DNA from: Flavobacteriales bacterium UBA6051
Lineage (GTDB): Bacteria > Bacteroidota > Bacteroidia > Flavobacteriales_D > Crocinitomicaceae
NCBI GenBank assembly: GCA_002427735.1
Contig: DIYP01000015.1
Coordinates: forward strand, 1-64,000
DNA: 64,000 nt
Direction of reading: 5' to 3'
Program-made: the position numbers and the translations under genes
Notes under the pieces: model-generated
Database searches by the model: none
Told to the model about the DNA's origin: nothing
The model's input: the letters and a program-made list of their open reading frames with translations, nothing else
Shown here: positions 35,842-45,800 of the stretch, piece by piece
Layout of the letters: each line of letters begins with the position of its first letter
Position numbering within the stretch: the first letter of the stretch is position 1

Positions 35842-36417
35842 CTAAAGTGCATTTAGGAAAATGGTAGTGGCAATTCCAAAACCAGCTCCAGAAATAAATA
35901 GGTTCCATTTTGAATGATCTCCTCTCAGCCACCTAGTGTAGATCCAAAGCGAAAGCATAAATAATAGAACAATAAATAGCTGACCAGCCTCGATCCCAAC
36001 ATTGAACAAAAACAGAGGCATTAAAATGCTTTCCTCGAATAACATGAACTTGAAATTGCTCGCAAACGCAAGACCATGAATTAGTCCAAACAACAGAGCG
36101 ATTCCATACTTAACTTTTACATCTGAAAATTTACCGCTCTTATTGTAGTTTACAACATTTGCTAAAGCTGTTATCATTATCGTAAATGGAATCAGTTTAT
36201 CGATTAAAGCAGAATTAGCAGGAATTACCTCCAAAGAGCTCAAAACGAGCGTTAATGAATGTCCAATGGTAAATGCAGTGATAATCACAAGCACTTGTTT
36301 CCATTGCTCAAACTTAAACGCTGCGCATAAAGTCATCACAAACAACAGATGATCATAGGCATTTATGTCAACAATGTGCTCCCAACCTAAAGCGAAAAAA
36401 TAACCTGATTCATTCAT
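35842..36417 (-). CDS. HupE/UreJ-type membrane protein
   Basis: 191 residues with about six membrane segments. The HupE/UreJ_2-type pattern is seen: GWEHIVDINAYDHLLFVMTLCA near residue 12 (His and Asp in the membrane-edge motif) and AFTIGHSLTLVLSSL near 47, then GLIHGLAFASNFKF near 111. In other organisms, HupE/UreJ proteins take part in nickel or metal permeation; this subgroup is often paired in Bacteroidota with DUF6702 and metallopeptidases and its role is unknown. The DUF6702-like gene is 14 bp upstream and transcribed in the same direction, so the pair forms an operon. Confidence 0.75.
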   Translation of the reverse strand: MNESGYFFALGWEHIVDINAYDHLLFVMTLCAAFKFEQWKQVLVIITAFTIGHSLTLVLSSLEVIPANSALIDKLIPFTIMITALANVVNYNKSGKFSDVKVKYGIALLFGLIHGLAFASNFKFMLFEESILMPLFLFNVGIEAGQLFIVLLFMLSLWIYTRWLRGDHSKWNLFISGAGFGIATTIFLNAL

Positions 36418-36431
36418 TACTTCTCAGGAAA

Positions 36432-36956
36432 TTAGAGTTGAAACTTTAGCGTCGTGTGTCGTTCGTTACATATATTGCTTTCCTTAGGAATATATGGAGG
36501 AATCTGCACCGTAATCCTATTAGTCTGATTCATACCAAACTCTTTGCAGAAAAGAACGTTTTTTATGGTAAGCTTATCTCCCTTTTTAAATTTGACATTT
36601 CCCTTCGTAAACTTTATGCTAAAAACATTTTCTGCTCTTAAAACTTTTGAAGACAAATACTTAAGTGGAATGATTTTTCCATTTAACCTTATTGCGTAAC
36701 GCTCTGCAAAATATCGCTCAAGTCCTGCTTTGTCGGCTTTTGTCAAATTGGAAACGTTTATGTCTTTCGAAAGTGTTCTATTTATACTATTCTCGAAGTC
36801 ATCAATGAACACTCTGCATTCCATTTTCAGGGTCTTAGAACCAGGATCGTAGGTAACCATGGAAGTTGTAAGCTTCAAAGGATGCCTGAATGAAGTAGAA
36901 ATAAAAAGTACTCCAAGCAGTAAAAAAGCTCCGACAAATTTATGTTTCATGCTCAT
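36432..36956 (-). CDS. DUF6702-like secreted protein
   Basis: 174 residues with a signal peptide (FVGAFLLLGVLFISTSFRHP, about residues 7-26, cleavage near SFR-HP). The mature part shows the DUF6702 pattern, from memory: SMVTYDPGSKTLKMECRVFIDDFENSI near residue 32-58 and AERYAIRLNGKIIPLKYL near 88-105; the end FCKEFGMNQTNRITVQIP is the usual tail. Function unknown; in Bacteroidota it is found next to HupE/UreJ-type membrane proteins and M1-type peptidases. Here the partner is the HupE-like gene, 14 bp away. Confidence 0.65.
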   Translation of the reverse strand: MSMKHKFVGAFLLLGVLFISTSFRHPLKLTTSMVTYDPGSKTLKMECRVFIDDFENSINRTLSKDINVSNLTKADKAGLERYFAERYAIRLNGKIIPLKYLSSKVLRAENVFSIKFTKGNVKFKKGDKLTIKNVLFCKEFGMNQTNRITVQIPPYIPKESNICNERHTTLKFQL

Positions 36957-37003
36957 GTTCTTTCGTTAAGAGTTACTCAACACCAACCCTTAACGCAACT
37001 TAG

Positions 37004-37035
37004 TTGCAAAAATAATAAAAGTAACAGTAACTTTC
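37004..37035 (+). promoter_or_regulatory. Candidate promoter for the outer-membrane protein gene
   Basis: TTG at 37004-37006, a 21-bp spacer and TAACTTTC at 37028-37035, one mismatch to TAnnTTTG. The start codon is at 37061. Confidence 0.45.
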
Positions 37036-37060
37036 AAACCTTCCTAACTGTTCTACTTAC

Positions 37061-37924
37061 ATGAGGTATTCTGCACTTATGCTTTTTATCCTGTTTTGGA
37101 ATCTCACATGGGCACAGGTTTTCTATGGATCCACTTCAGTTGGATATCAGCAAATCATTCAAACTACTCAACCTCCTTCTCATATCGTAAATACCTATCA
37201 TCAAATTACACATCCATGGTTTTGGAGAGCAGAAGATGTTGCGTTCAAAAATGCCATGAATGCCAACTTAAGTTTGGGGCATTTACCTGGAAAAAATTGG
37301 GGTTATGAATTATCCGCAAGTTATACTCGCCCCTTTGACCAAACAATGGTCGATGAACTTGTGACCAGAACGCTTTCGGGTAAGTTTTTAACGGTTGGAG
37401 CTAATTTAATCCTGACCATCCCGAAGGAAAAAGTAGACTTTTATACCAAGCTTGGTGTAAATTACATTTTGGGAAACATTCGCTATCACCAATCCTTCAA
37501 AAACAATGAGGTGATCCCGTACAGCTTTGAAAGTTCAGAACTCACCTATGAGTACACCAACGGTTCATCATTTGGATACAATATGACGCTAGGCGGTAAT
37601 TTCAAAATTGGTCAGAAACTATCCATATTTGCCGAGCTCAACGGTAGTTTCTTACCATTTTCGCCAGAAAAAGGTCGACGTATTCATGAGACTATTGATG
37701 GTCAGGATCAATTGCAATATGCCAATGATCCTTACTTTTCAGAAATTGAGTTTGGCAATGAAACAGAGCACTACGCCTATAATTCTGATGATAAGCAATC
37801 TCCCCAGAAATTGTATCGAAGAAATTATTCGCTTGGTGGTATAGGGCTGAATGTTGGTGTTCGTTTCATAATTTGGGAAAAACGTAAACCTGTTGATGTA
37901 AATCAAATACCCGAGGAAAAATAA
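37061..37924 (+). CDS. Hypothetical outer-membrane barrel protein
   Basis: 287 residues with a signal peptide (RYSALMLFILFWNLTWAQ, cleavage after TWA-Q, about residue 19). The body alternates amphipathic strands: LSLGHLPGKNWGYELSASYTRPF, GKFLTVGANLILTIP, DFYTKLGVNYILGNI, YNMTLGGNFKIGQKLSIFAEL and YSLGGIGLNVGVRFIIW near the end, as in 10- to 12-strand outer-membrane proteins. No named family. It is divergent from the DUF6702 gene and convergent with the SRPBCC gene. Confidence 0.65.
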   Translation: MRYSALMLFILFWNLTWAQVFYGSTSVGYQQIIQTTQPPSHIVNTYHQITHPWFWRAEDVAFKNAMNANLSLGHLPGKNWGYELSASYTRPFDQTMVDELVTRTLSGKFLTVGANLILTIPKEKVDFYTKLGVNYILGNIRYHQSFKNNEVIPYSFESSELTYEYTNGSSFGYNMTLGGNFKIGQKLSIFAELNGSFLPFSPEKGRRIHETIDGQDQLQYANDPYFSEIEFGNETEHYAYNSDDKQSPQKLYRRNYSLGGIGLNVGVRFIIWEKRKPVDVNQIPEEK

Positions 37925-37952
37925 TACATGATGCTATATCAGTCATCAAGGA

Positions 37953-38429
37953 TCAGCTCACTCCATCAATTTCTTGTTGCTTTCTTAGCGAAGGATACCC
38001 CGTTTCAATATAGATTTTAAGATCCTCAACTAATCCTGGATAAAGTTTATTCAGCGCTCGCTTCATAGGGAATTGTAATATGGATCCAATAACCGGCATT
38101 ACACGAATACGAGGGCCCAACGTGATTTCTGTTTTGTTGTCTTCGACTTTTTTCAACGTCCATGTACTAACTACAGAACGTACGAAAAATGGTAGTCCTT
38201 TTACTGAAAACTCAAGGATATACTTCTCTTCATCAAATATCGTAATTGTATCCCTCAAGGTTCCTGACTCTGTTTCAACTATCCTATCAAAATCTTCATG
38301 CTCTTCACCTTTACGACAATTTGCTGAACCGTACGCCCATTTGTCAGCTTCTGCAAATTCAACGGCTACTACCTTCCAAACGTCGTCTATTGGTTTGTTA
38401 ATTACTTCCTTAAACTTTAAATCTATCAT
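37953..38429 (-). CDS. SRPBCC-family protein under TetR-type control
   Basis: 158 residues with the SRPBCC/polyketide-cyclase pattern: LKFKEVINKPIDDVWKVVAVEFAEADKWAYG at the N-terminus, SVVSTWTLKKVEDNKTEITL in the middle, and a long C-terminal helix (ALNKLYPGLVEDLKIYIETG). Ligand unknown. A 20-bp perfect palindrome lies 16 bp upstream of the start codon, and a second copy of the same motif lies in front of the next TetR gene, so this gene is likely repressed by that regulator. Confidence 0.75.
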   Translation of the reverse strand: MIDLKFKEVINKPIDDVWKVVAVEFAEADKWAYGSANCRKGEEHEDFDRIVETESGTLRDTITIFDEEKYILEFSVKGLPFFVRSVVSTWTLKKVEDNKTEITLGPRIRVMPVIGSILQFPMKRALNKLYPGLVEDLKIYIETGYPSLRKQQEIDGVS

Positions 38430-38444
38430 ATTATACTTATTTTT

Positions 38445-38464
38445 TGGAATGAACGTTCATTCCA
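38445..38464 (-). promoter_or_regulatory. TetR-type operator palindrome upstream of the SRPBCC gene
   Basis: TGGAATGAACGTTCATTCCA is a perfect 20-bp palindrome, between the SRPBCC start and the TetR stop. The same half site (GGAATGA) is found in front of the TetR gene at 39052. Confidence 0.75.
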
Positions 38465-38482
38465 TATTCGAATTAAATTTTT

Positions 38483-39034
38483 TTACGCGCTAATTGCATC
38501 CCAAATTAAAGAGATATGCTGCTCGACAAATTCATTTTTGTTCTTATCATTTTGTATATGCCAGCTTGCACTAGCTCTAACCGCCCCACCAATAAATACA
38601 ATTAGCTGGCTCACTTCCATATTCTTAATAACTCCCGCGTCTTGTCCTTTTTTTAATAATACAATTACCATATCAACCGTCTTCCTTCCTTTCATTAAAT
38701 TCTCCTCTGTGATTAAGGGAGAGGATTCCATTTGTCCGAGAAAGTGAAAGTATCTTGGGTTTTGAATGAGAAAGTCAATCAGGACCTGCATATACATTTG
38801 AAACTGAATCATTGTAGATTGTTCAGTATCGACGGAATTAAACACCTCCTCTTCCTGATCTTTGATGTCAACGTAAATACTATTAATCAGCAATTCCTTA
38901 TTCGGAAAATAGTTATAGATCGTTCCCATACCAGTCCCAGCTTCCTTTGCAATTTCCGACATAGGTGTATTGTGCACTCCCTTTTCAACAAGGAGCTTAA
39001 GAGCTGATTTTTTAATAGCTTCTTTTTTATTCAC
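38483..39034 (-). CDS. TetR/AcrR family transcriptional regulator
   Basis: 183 residues from a GTG start at 39034. The HTH is at about residues 8-48: ALKLLVEKGVHNTPMSEIAKEAGTGMGTIYNYFPNKELLINSI, a textbook TetR sequence. The C-terminal domain is of the TetR_C type with helices LIVFIGGAVRASASWHIQ, ligand unknown. Two palindromes of the same design, one 18 bp upstream of its own start (39052-39071) and one upstream of the SRPBCC gene (38445-38464), suggest that it represses itself and its downstream neighbour. The two genes are 53 bp apart with the second operator in between. Confidence 0.87.
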   Translation of the reverse strand: MNKKEAIKKSALKLLVEKGVHNTPMSEIAKEAGTGMGTIYNYFPNKELLINSIYVDIKDQEEEVFNSVDTEQSTMIQFQMYMQVLIDFLIQNPRYFHFLGQMESSPLITEENLMKGRKTVDMVIVLLKKGQDAGVIKNMEVSQLIVFIGGAVRASASWHIQNDKNKNEFVEQHISLIWDAISA

Positions 39035-39051
39035 ATTGCAAATATAACATT

Positions 39052-39071
39052 CTTGGAATGATCATTCCAAG
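39052..39071 (-). promoter_or_regulatory. TetR-type operator palindrome upstream of its own gene
   Basis: CTTGGAATGATCATTCCAAG is a perfect 20-bp palindrome that shares GGAATGA-N2-TCATTCC with the 38445 copy. It lies 18 bp upstream of the GTG start, so it fits autoregulation. Confidence 0.75.
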
Positions 39072-39230
39072 CTATCGTAAGAAATAAAAAAATAGGTTTA
39101 CTCAAAAAAACAAACAGAGGCTTAATTCAAATTAGTTTGATTTGGTGCTTCTTCATTTGAATAATTAAATAGACACTCTCGTAAGGCACCCTTAATTGTT
39201 ACGTCGCATTTCGTATAAAATACACCAATC

Positions 39231-39695
39231 ATGAAAACAAAATATTTCACTAGACTTTTACTCTCTATACTAATAATTATAGGATCAATTCTGATTCAAT
39301 CTTGCAAAAAGGAAGTGAATATGGATGAATGTCAAGTAAACGATGCTAGTAGATATACAGGAGATTGGATTTTCGTTGTGAACGGCGACCAAGGCACTTC
39401 GTACATGGGACAAATTCATCGTTACAGTTATAATACGCTTAATGTGCACTATCAACCTGAGAATTTAAACACTTCGGGAGATAATTATTTTAAGCAACTA
39501 AAACTTAATAATATTGAAAACGGCGTTTTTGAAATTATCGAATACCCGCTTGGAAATACTGGCGGATGGGTTCGGAAAGAAGGAGAAATCACCAATAATA
39601 CCTTTGAATACAGAGAAATGCAATCAGAGGTCAACTACGTTACAGGAGAAGAAACCTACAGTGAAAAAATAATAACCGGAACCAAGGTTGAATAG
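39231..39695 (+). CDS. Hypothetical lipoprotein
   Basis: 154 residues with signal peptide and lipobox (GSILIQSC, Cys near residue 25). The mature part has an early RYTGDWIFVVNGDQG strand, then FKQLKLNNIENGVFEIIEYPLGNTGGW and VTGEETYSEKIITGTK, a compact beta-type domain of about 120 residues like small lipocalin-type proteins. Function not recognised. Followed by a 295-bp spacer (39696-39990) without a supported gene, then the retropepsin genes on the other strand. Confidence 0.65.
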   Translation: MKTKYFTRLLLSILIIIGSILIQSCKKEVNMDECQVNDASRYTGDWIFVVNGDQGTSYMGQIHRYSYNTLNVHYQPENLNTSGDNYFKQLKLNNIENGVFEIIEYPLGNTGGWVRKEGEITNNTFEYREMQSEVNYVTGEETYSEKIITGTKVE

Positions 39696-39990
39696 TTAAC
39701 AATCTCAAGAAAAGCCATCCACTCAACGGGTTTAACGAAAAAACTTGCCAAATCCATCCTTTGAAAATTATAACAATAGTGCAAGGGGTATTTTGCGTAA
39801 CTGAATGAATTAGATAGTTAGACGCAAGCCAGAAACTGAATTTCTGAGTATTTCAACTGTCCTTACCAGGGAATTACTGCAGGGCTTTTGTGTCCTGCTA
39901 CCCTACCCGTAATTGCAGGAATAGGATACGGTACAACTATACTCGAGGTACTATCGTTGCATGTAATTCAGTGGAATACATAAGCGATTA

Positions 39991-41199
39991 TTATTCATCG
40001 AGCGATACTTTTTCAACGATTGGTCTCTTCTCCACTGAAATTTGAATTATTTCACCGTTGGATTTTTCAATCTTTAGTTCTAGGCTATTTTCGTTTTCAA
40101 AGTAATTATTCTCAACGACCAGCTCGCACAAATTGAAGGGGTTACCATTTATTTCCAGGATTTTATCACCATAGGAAATCTTTTCTTTCAGCGTATCGTC
40201 CCAAACGAGTCCTACGATCAGATTTTCATTTTCTAGTGTTCTTGAAAACCCAAAGTCCATTTCCAGAATGGTTGTTTTCTCCTCGTATGGTTCGAAATAA
40301 AATCGCTTGTTTAAATAATCAATGGTTGGCACTCCATACTTCAAAAGTTCGGCACCAATCCTGGAATTATCGTCATTACCCGTCACTGTTGTGACATCTT
40401 CCAGCAAAAAGTCATTGATTTTCATTCGCGGCAGAAGTAATTGGTATTGTTTTGCCGATTCAGGCGAACCAAACAATCCAAAACCAGATGCACCATCACT
40501 TTCGCTGATCAGTTTAAAGATGTTCTTACCCTCAAATATTCCGTAGTTATCTTTTGACAAATCATAAAGTCCCTCCATTCCCGTATCGATCAACACTTGT
40601 TCTTTACCCTTACCTTCACCCATCAGCTCTATCCAAACAAAAGGATTACTTTGGCTACTGGTCAACATGATCTTGCTGGAATGCTTTTTCTTCAGTTCTA
40701 ACTTCTTATTGTCATTCGTTATTCTGATTTTTTTATTTCTCAAGTCAACTTGCAGGATAGAGTTTCTAAGCATATTACTCCCCAAAAAGCCATCTAAACC
40801 AAGGCACTTTAAGGGGTTATTATCACCAAACTCCTGTACCAGTGATGCCGTATTTGTGAACTCCAAATTACCGACTTTAACCTTCTCCAGGGAGACAAGC
40901 TTTAATGTTTCTTTATTCTCGTGGGCATCTGAAACGGAGATCGTATCAATAAGTTTAGGGTTTAACAACTCGTAAAGTTCTTTAGATATTACATTCGGGG
41001 CTCCAGTATCCAGAATGAATCGGTAGATTTTACCATCAATTGTGACTGGAACGACAATCTTGTTCTTTACGAATTCAAAATCAACCTCTTCAAAATAATC
41101 CTCAGAGGCAACTTCCCCTTGGTTTAGGTTCAACTTCTGCCCGAAAATTGTCCCTGCATATAGCAGCAGCGACAAAACTAGAAGTACATATGTTTTCAT
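39991..41199 (-). CDS. Retropepsin-like aspartic protease with PDZ-like domain
   Basis: 402 residues with a signal peptide (KTYVLLVLSLLLYAGTIFGQ). Two retropepsin halves: FILDTGAPNVISKEL near residue 62 and VLIDTGMEGLYD near 203, each with a DTG catalytic motif, so one chain may form a complete two-Asp active site. The C-terminal part (about residues 320-380) has the PDZ-type sequence GDKILEINGNPF. It is likely a periplasmic or outer-membrane-associated protease that binds peptide tails. The tandem paralogue 36 bp upstream has the same design without a PDZ domain. Active-site geometry cannot be checked here. Confidence 0.8.
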   Translation of the reverse strand: MKTYVLLVLSLLLYAGTIFGQKLNLNQGEVASEDYFEEVDFEFVKNKIVVPVTIDGKIYRFILDTGAPNVISKELYELLNPKLIDTISVSDAHENKETLKLVSLEKVKVGNLEFTNTASLVQEFGDNNPLKCLGLDGFLGSNMLRNSILQVDLRNKKIRITNDNKKLELKKKHSSKIMLTSSQSNPFVWIELMGEGKGKEQVLIDTGMEGLYDLSKDNYGIFEGKNIFKLISESDGASGFGLFGSPESAKQYQLLLPRMKINDFLLEDVTTVTGNDDNSRIGAELLKYGVPTIDYLNKRFYFEPYEEKTTILEMDFGFSRTLENENLIVGLVWDDTLKEKISYGDKILEINGNPFNLCELVVENNYFENENSLELKIEKSNGEIIQISVEKRPIVEKVSLDE

Positions 41200-41234
41200 T
41201 TTGTAAGAATTAAAGAGGTTTATGGTAGTTGCTT

Positions 41235-42140
41235 TTAGTCTAAAGCAACGTTTTCTTTTAAGTAAATTTTATTATTTAGCCAGTCAATTGTAACAGTAAA
41301 GCCTTCCAAGAAATCATTTCCGATTAACGAATTAATCCCCTCTTCAATGAGTAGTTCTTGATTGGCGAATTCAATTGAATCCAATTGCAACGATTCAATA
41401 GCAAATATTCGTTTTCCATTTTCTGCTCTGCTATTTTCAATCAACGGTTTATCCGCTTTCTCTAGACGCTCCAAAAATTCATTATTTGCCGAAAAGCTGC
41501 CATATGAGCCTGTATCAAACACAAAGTTCTCGGTCACACCATTCATTGTTGCTTTAATTCGCTTGCCTCCCCATCCCGCATCATTTTTGGGTATTAATTG
41601 AACTTCAAAATCACTGGACTCTGGTGGAAAGCTATTTATGGTGGACGAGAACCTAATTACCTGCTCTTTGTAGTCAATTTGCCAGACAGCCTTTCTAAAC
41701 ACATTTGTTCCAATTACGCCAAAAATTTTTCTTTTGTCTGGAAAAGTAGAATCTATGAATGATAAATCCTGTATACCAACTCCCATTTTTCCGAAATCAA
41801 TATTTCCAATGGTAAGAGTAGAATTTAATGTTCCATACTGAAGTTTAACCTCCTCAAAAGAGCTTCCATCGGTTGTATACTTTTTAAGTGGTGAAAAATC
41901 CACCTCTTTTAAAAGCTCTGCATCGACATGCGTTACATCCCAGCCAGTATCAAATAAAAAAGGATACGTTTTATCATTTATGACCACATCTATATAAATG
42001 TATTTATCAAAATAATAAAATGGGATTTCTTCATTAAACTCATCTTCAGACAAGGTTCCCTGCGTTGCCATACTGACAATTTTAGAGCCAGAACAACTCA
42101 ACAATGACACCGCTAGAAGTAAGGAAAAGACCTTCATCAT
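41235..42140 (-). CDS. Retropepsin-like aspartic protease lipoprotein
   Basis: 301 residues with signal peptide and lipobox (VSLLSCS, Cys near residue 16). Two retropepsin halves: FLFDTGWDVTHVDAEL near residue 62 and FVFDTGSYGSFSANNE near 206, each with DTG. There is no PDZ domain, unlike the paralogue that follows 35 bp later on the same strand. The two genes look like a tandem duplication with later fusion or loss of a PDZ domain. Substrate unknown. The region upstream (42141-42276) carries no gene that I can support. Confidence 0.78.
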   Translation of the reverse strand: MMKVFSLLLAVSLLSCSGSKIVSMATQGTLSEDEFNEEIPFYYFDKYIYIDVVINDKTYPFLFDTGWDVTHVDAELLKEVDFSPLKKYTTDGSSFEEVKLQYGTLNSTLTIGNIDFGKMGVGIQDLSFIDSTFPDKRKIFGVIGTNVFRKAVWQIDYKEQVIRFSSTINSFPPESSDFEVQLIPKNDAGWGGKRIKATMNGVTENFVFDTGSYGSFSANNEFLERLEKADKPLIENSRAENGKRIFAIESLQLDSIEFANQELLIEEGINSLIGNDFLEGFTVTIDWLNNKIYLKENVALD

Positions 42141-42276
42141 AAAACTTGACTACCTTGATCGTTTTTGCTAAAAGATAAAGACCACGAACGCTTATACTTT
42201 TAGTCTTGACTAAAGTAGTTATTAACCGAATTGCCAATTCATATAATTTGTTAACGCAGACTTTTAACAGTTCTGA

Positions 42277-42345
42277 AACAAAAAAAGAGCCTCACAAAGT
42301 GAAGCTCTTTTCTTTGGCGGAGAGAAGGGGACTGTCTTCGAACCC
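42277..42345 (-). repeat. Displaced 3' end of tRNA-Ser with its terminator
   Basis: 42277-42323 is identical for 47 bp to 48398-48444, which is the end of the real tRNA-Ser gene: acceptor 3' strand, CCA and terminator hairpin. After 42323 the match weakens but the T-loop TTCGAACCC at 42337-42345 is still there, with a few inserted bases. The fragment has the same orientation as the intact gene 6.1 kb to the right. It looks like one end of an integration event or the remnant of a tandem copy. Confidence 0.7.
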
Positions 42346-42406
42346 AATTATTGAGGAATTGGAACAGTTACATTTACTATCGAAGGAACTGGAAAGGCTT
42401 AAATAA

Positions 42407-42899
42407 CGTTCAAGGATAGACTGATGTGCGTATTTTTGACTTGTCTGAATTTTAGAATTAAATATATGTATTTCCATGCAGCTAGTTTTGCGCGGCATAA
42501 ATGGAGCATGCAGTTTAAGCGGTGTTATACGCTTTAGTTAGCTAATATGCTTTCATGTTGAGTTTTGTGTGCTGAGAACTCAATTCACTTCTTCATTTAC
42601 TTTTTGCAGCATAGCCCAATTTCATTCTAACAAACTAATCCTTGCGCCCAGATCCTACTGAAGGATTGCCTCTTTTGTAGTTCATGTCCAGTTATGTGTA
42701 GGGCAAATTACATGTTTTTTTACTTCTTGAACTTGAGCTTCAAGTCATTTGGTGATTGATTTTAGTGGTTTAATTATCAATCCTGCTATTTGATCGGTTT
42801 AAATGACATAATTTAAAGCTAGGGCAAATCATCTATAAATCTCTTGTGATTGAATGAGTATGAGCGTAGTTTACGGGTCATCTTTATTTTGAATTACTC
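42407..42899. other. 493-bp stretch without a supported gene
   Basis: No reading frame with a convincing family pattern. It is AT-rich, includes the short direct repeat AGGGCAAAT near 42701 and 42821, and probably carries the promoter of the large surface protein; I see no exact TTG-N19-TAnnTTTG match. Confidence 0.5.
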
Positions 42900-45800
42900 A
42901 TGATCTCAAAATTTACCATACAAAATTGGTTGAATGCTAAACCGAGACTTAAATTGGGCTTAATATTCATCTTCCTGATTTCAAGCATGTCACATGCTCA
43001 AGTAGTTATTAATGAGATAATGGTGAAACCATCAGGCGGGAATACCTCTCAGCAATTTCAGTCTGTGTTTAATTCAAACGCGTCATACGGTCATGAGTGG
43101 ATCGAAATATACAATACGGATCCATGTACCCCTGTTGACATTAGTTGTTGGTCTATAGGTGGAATGGACGGATCTTCAAACGGAGGAGCATTTTCATTTC
43201 CAACTGGAACAACGATTCCCCCCTTAGGGTTTATCGTGATTGGAGGTCCCAATGCAGCCAATGTTGATTTTGTTTTAAACCTCCCCGCTTACAACAATAC
43301 TTCTGGTTGGCTTTGGACGTCTGGCGCTACGCGTTGGCACCTACCAAATGGTGATGGTTGGCTCTCTTTGTACGATGCAAGCGGTACTTCTGTAGACGCT
43401 GTTTATTGGACGTTCAGCGCGAATGACCCGAATAAAATCACAAATGACAATACCTATGATGGCACACCGCAGCGCGCATCCAACTGTGGGGCATTTACTT
43501 TTGCAAGTGCTGAAACCATTTATAACGGAGGTGGAATGGAATATATCTCCTCAGCATCTTCCACTGGACAAACTTTTGCCAGAGATCAGGATGGAAGTAT
43601 GAGTTGGATTGTCGATACTCCAACTCCAAAGGCGTGTAACGGTATTTGTGTTCAAGCGAATGCATTCACAATTTCCTCAACTATGATAACAGAGTTGTGT
43701 TTAGGTGATAACGACGGATCTATTAGTATTGATAACATTACTGGTGGTTCTGGGACATTTACGTACGCTTGGACGCCAGGAGGAACAGGAAACGCGATGA
43801 GTAATCTGACGCCAGGAACTTATGATTTAACCATTACCGATACAGGAACAGGATGTCAGTTCGATACAACATTCATTTTACCACCAGGACCTGTTTGTAC
43901 CAATTGTACCATCACCTTAACGGCAGCTACGTCGGAAACGGCAAATACCCAGTGTAATACGGGTGCTCTTTGTATTTACAACGGACCGTCACTATTAATC
44001 AATGAGGTGCATGTGAAACCCAACCCAAGTGCAACAGCTCAGAATGTACAATCCTTAAAGAAATGTACAGAAGCAACCTATGGGTCGGAATTCATCGAGA
44101 TATATAACCCGAATCCGTGTGCAGCTCTTGATATATCTTGTTATATCATTTCAACGAGCGCATGGAGTTCGTCAACCAATGGGTCTTTTAGATTTCCAGT
44201 TGGAACCTCAATTCCTCCATTAGGATTTGTATCGATTGGAGGCCCGAATTCAGGTGCTACATTTGACATGTTCGCTTATTGCGGTGATCCGCACCAACAA
44301 ACAGGAAATGATCGTTGGTATTTGGATAATGGAGACGCATACGTAGCATTATATGATGATACAGGAACACCACTAAATGCAGTTTTCTGGACCACAGGTG
44401 CAGGAGAGGCAAATAAATGGGGAACCGATACGGATTTAGATGAAGCACCGGCATTTATTCCAGCTGGAATTACGTGCTCTACGGTTGCCGCTTTAGCAGG
44501 ACCAGCGACTTTCCCGAACGCTTTAGTTGATTACGCAGGAGCAACTCCAGCTGTGGGGAATTCACTTTCAAGATCGGTTGATGGTGGCGCTACTTGGGCA
44601 GTCCAATCTCCGACGGTCAATAACTGTAATGGAGCTTGTGTACCGCCTTTTTCTGGAGGATCCGGTTCATGTGACGGAACAGCTTCCGCTACCCCAACGA
44701 ATGGATTAGCGCCATATACGTATTTGTGGAATGATCCGAACGGGCAAACGACTCAAACGGCAACTGGACTTTGCGCAGGAGCCTATTGTGTAACGGTGAC
44801 CGATGCAAATAACTGCGTCGAGACATTTTGCGTTACCGTTACTGACAATACACCTGCTTCTTTTTCAACGTTGAATGAAACAATCTGTTCAGGTAGTTCA
44901 TATCTCTTAAACGGTACCAGTTACTCAACTGCAGGATCTTATAATGACACCATTGTAGGTGGAGCAGCGAATGGATGTGATTCTATTGTAACACTTAATT
45001 TGACCGTATCACCAATTTATAATCTGGCAGAATCGATTACCGTTTGTGAGAACGATGTGGTCACATATCCAGACGGAACAGTAGAAACGATAAGTGCGAG
45101 TACTACACATACATCAACACTGGTAACGCAATTGGGTTGTGATTCAATTATCGTAACTGCGGTAACAATGGATGTTGGGTTTGACCTTGTGGAGAACATT
45201 GAGTTGTGTCTAGGGTCGAATTATGTATATCCTGATGGAACGATTTCCAATAATATGCAGGTCGATGAAAGCCATGTTTCCAATTTACTTACTTCAACCG
45301 GCTGTGATTCGATTATTACGACCAACATTACCATCGTGACTGCAATTGTCACAAGTAATGATGTGACCATCTGTATAGGAGAAGATTACACATATCCAGA
45401 TGGAACACAATCGATCAATATTCAGGTGAATGAGTCGCTGACGATTCAATATGTTTCTTCCACTGGCTGTGATTCTCTCCATACTACGAACGTATTGGTA
45501 TCACCATTGCCAGCAATTGAGGCAGGCGCTGATATTACAACATGTACGGGGCAATCTGTGACTTTGTCAGGTTCTGGAGGCGTATCATATCAGTGGGATA
45601 ATAATGTGGTAGATGGACAGTCATTTACTCCACCAAATGGAACCACCGTTTATACAGTAACAGGAGTAGATGCTCTTGGATGTGAGAATACAGACTTGGT
45701 TACTGTAACCGTTACGGATGGACCAGTTGTTACTTTTTCCGGAGATCATTTATCAGGATGTGCACCACATGCAGTCACATTTACCAATCTTACCCCTGGA

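Noticed and set aside
42206..42406. 66-codon plus-strand frame.
   Set aside because: It runs through the copied tRNA-Ser end and terminator, so it is very unlikely to be a protein gene.
42500..42560. GTTATAC/GTTAGC-like sequence resembling an integron attC site.
   Set aside because: No complete pair of core sites, no integrase and no cassette structure.
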